DNA of 64,000 bases, taken from positions 178,544,040 to 178,608,039 of the forward strand of contig NC_090025.1 of the NCBI RefSeq assembly GCF_037176765.1, read 5' to 3'. Both the position numbers and the translations under genes were made by a program. A model generated the notes under the pieces. That model did no database searches, was not told the origin of the DNA, and saw only the letters and a list, made by a program, of their open reading frames with translations. Shown here piece after piece: positions 63,291 through 64,000 of this stretch. The stretch comes from Anolis sagrei (taxonomy: Eukaryota > Chordata > Lepidosauria > Squamata > Anolidae). Position 1 is the first letter of the stretch. Each line of letters begins with the position of its first letter.

Positions 63291-64000
63291 GCAGACTTGA
63301 CTAAATGTTTGTGTCATAAGCCTTGTAATTATATTATTCATATTGTTTGTTTCCTATGAATTCATACCTTCCATACATTAATGGTTGGCATTTTTTTTGC
63401 TGTGTTAGTGTCTTACATTTTTGTTTGCATATTGCTTTGCATGGCTGTTTTGTAGGCATATTCATCCATTACACAACACAATTTGATTTCTCCACCCACA
63501 GAAATCCGTTTTTTCACTAGTGAGTAAGAACCAAGAATGCCTCTGGAAAGATTCAAGTGACAGCACTACTTTGAACATGACTTGGCTGATTGTGGTCAAG
63601 CACAAGTTGACAGTAGTATAATTAAACTAGCACTTTTGTACATATCCTGAGAACAAATGAGTATGTGCCTGTTCCATGGAGTCAGAAAAATTGTTGTCCA
63701 GGTTCATGTTATTGTTAGCGCATGATGATACAGTTTCAGACATTTTGTTGAAAGCAAATGTGGACTTAGCTGCAATCAGGAAGCCTCTAAAAATATTTGA
63801 ATGAATGTTGACAACAAGCCTGGTTATATTATGTGAGACATGCCACCTTGAGAAGATGGTTTCAGAATACTGAAATATTTCTAGCTTTTTTCAGACATTG
63901 TTTTAGCAAGCTATACAAGAGCACTATAAATATACATGTATACTGGGAGTATGCTCTAGGAGCCACCTATTGAATTTCTAGCATATAACTTTGAATTAGG

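Larger units (their letters stand above)
58600..64000 (+). other. Presumed ERC1 intron, no exon recognised
   Basis: Apart from the CR1, SINE, Tigger-like and L2-like pieces listed, this AT-rich stretch shows no coding exon or conserved motif I recognise. Assignment to ERC1 intron 1 rests on synteny only. Confidence 0.5.

Noticed and set aside
1-64000. LTR retroelements, endogenous retroviruses, Polintons
   Set aside because: No long terminal repeats, tRNA primer-binding sites, or gag/pol/env-like or capsid-like frames were recognised. The [20 protein letters not shown] pieces seen are of LINE type.
1-64000. CRISPR arrays, operons, bacterial-type systems, intact tRNA genes
   Set aside because: Gene structure is that of a vertebrate with spliced exons. 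The tRNA-like sequences all belong to SINE heads, and the direct repeats are microsatellites or the promoter minisatellite.

Overview
This window is nuclear DNA of a squamate reptile (lizard or snake). Two conserved vertebrate genes could be read exon by exon. The repeats point to squamates: a tRNA-derived SINE of the Anolis ACA type, an RTE-BovB LINE end, CR1 and L2-like LINEs, R4/Dong-like LINEs and short palindromic hAT-type elements. The species cannot be fixed from the sequence alone.

Layout. 1-29,060 (+): 3' part of WNK1. Seventeen constant coding exons (4,269 nt, 1,422 codons plus stop) end at 26,504, followed by a 3'UTR of about 2.5 kb. The kinase domain lies upstream of the window. 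Three additional phase-compatible cassette exons (1,134-1,187; 19,866-19,937; 22,958-22,999) and one speculative exon (from 12,423) lie in introns. 29,060-32,700: convergent intergenic DNA with an L2-like LINE. 33,137-47,418 (-): the whole coding region of RAD52, 11 exons, 1,215 nt, 404 aa; every junction is GT/AG and phase-consistent. 47,419-54,825: RAD52 5' intron, heavily filled with repeats. 54,700-56,160: CpG island with CCAAT and GC boxes, built partly from an irregular GC-rich tandem repeat. By the gene order known in other vertebrates (WNK1 > RAD52 < ERC1 >) this should be the divergent RAD52/ERC1 promoter. 56,160-64,000: probable first intron of ERC1; no coding exon was recognised, only repeats.

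How the genes relate. WNK1 is a kinase scaffold that controls cation-chloride cotransport through SPAK/OSR1; the window carries four RFxV docking motifs, the second PF2/CCT-like domain, the coiled coil and the conserved C-terminus. RAD52 is the DNA single-strand annealing protein. They are convergent neighbours by conserved synteny, not a functional pathway.

Most notable observations: the intronic WNK1 cassette exons; a 48-bp CCAAT-containing promoter segment duplicated next to an L2-like LINE 1.9 kb away; three R4/Dong-like LINE copies each bordered by trinucleotide microsatellites; palindromic Penelope-like elements with a hammerhead-like core and a 15-bp target duplication; a 201-bp near-perfect palindrome; a 35-bp-arm perfect foldback inside a LINE; and a GC-rich tandem hairpin repeat at three places. 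I found no CRISPR, no bacterial-type system, and no recognisable LTR retroelement or endogenous retrovirus.
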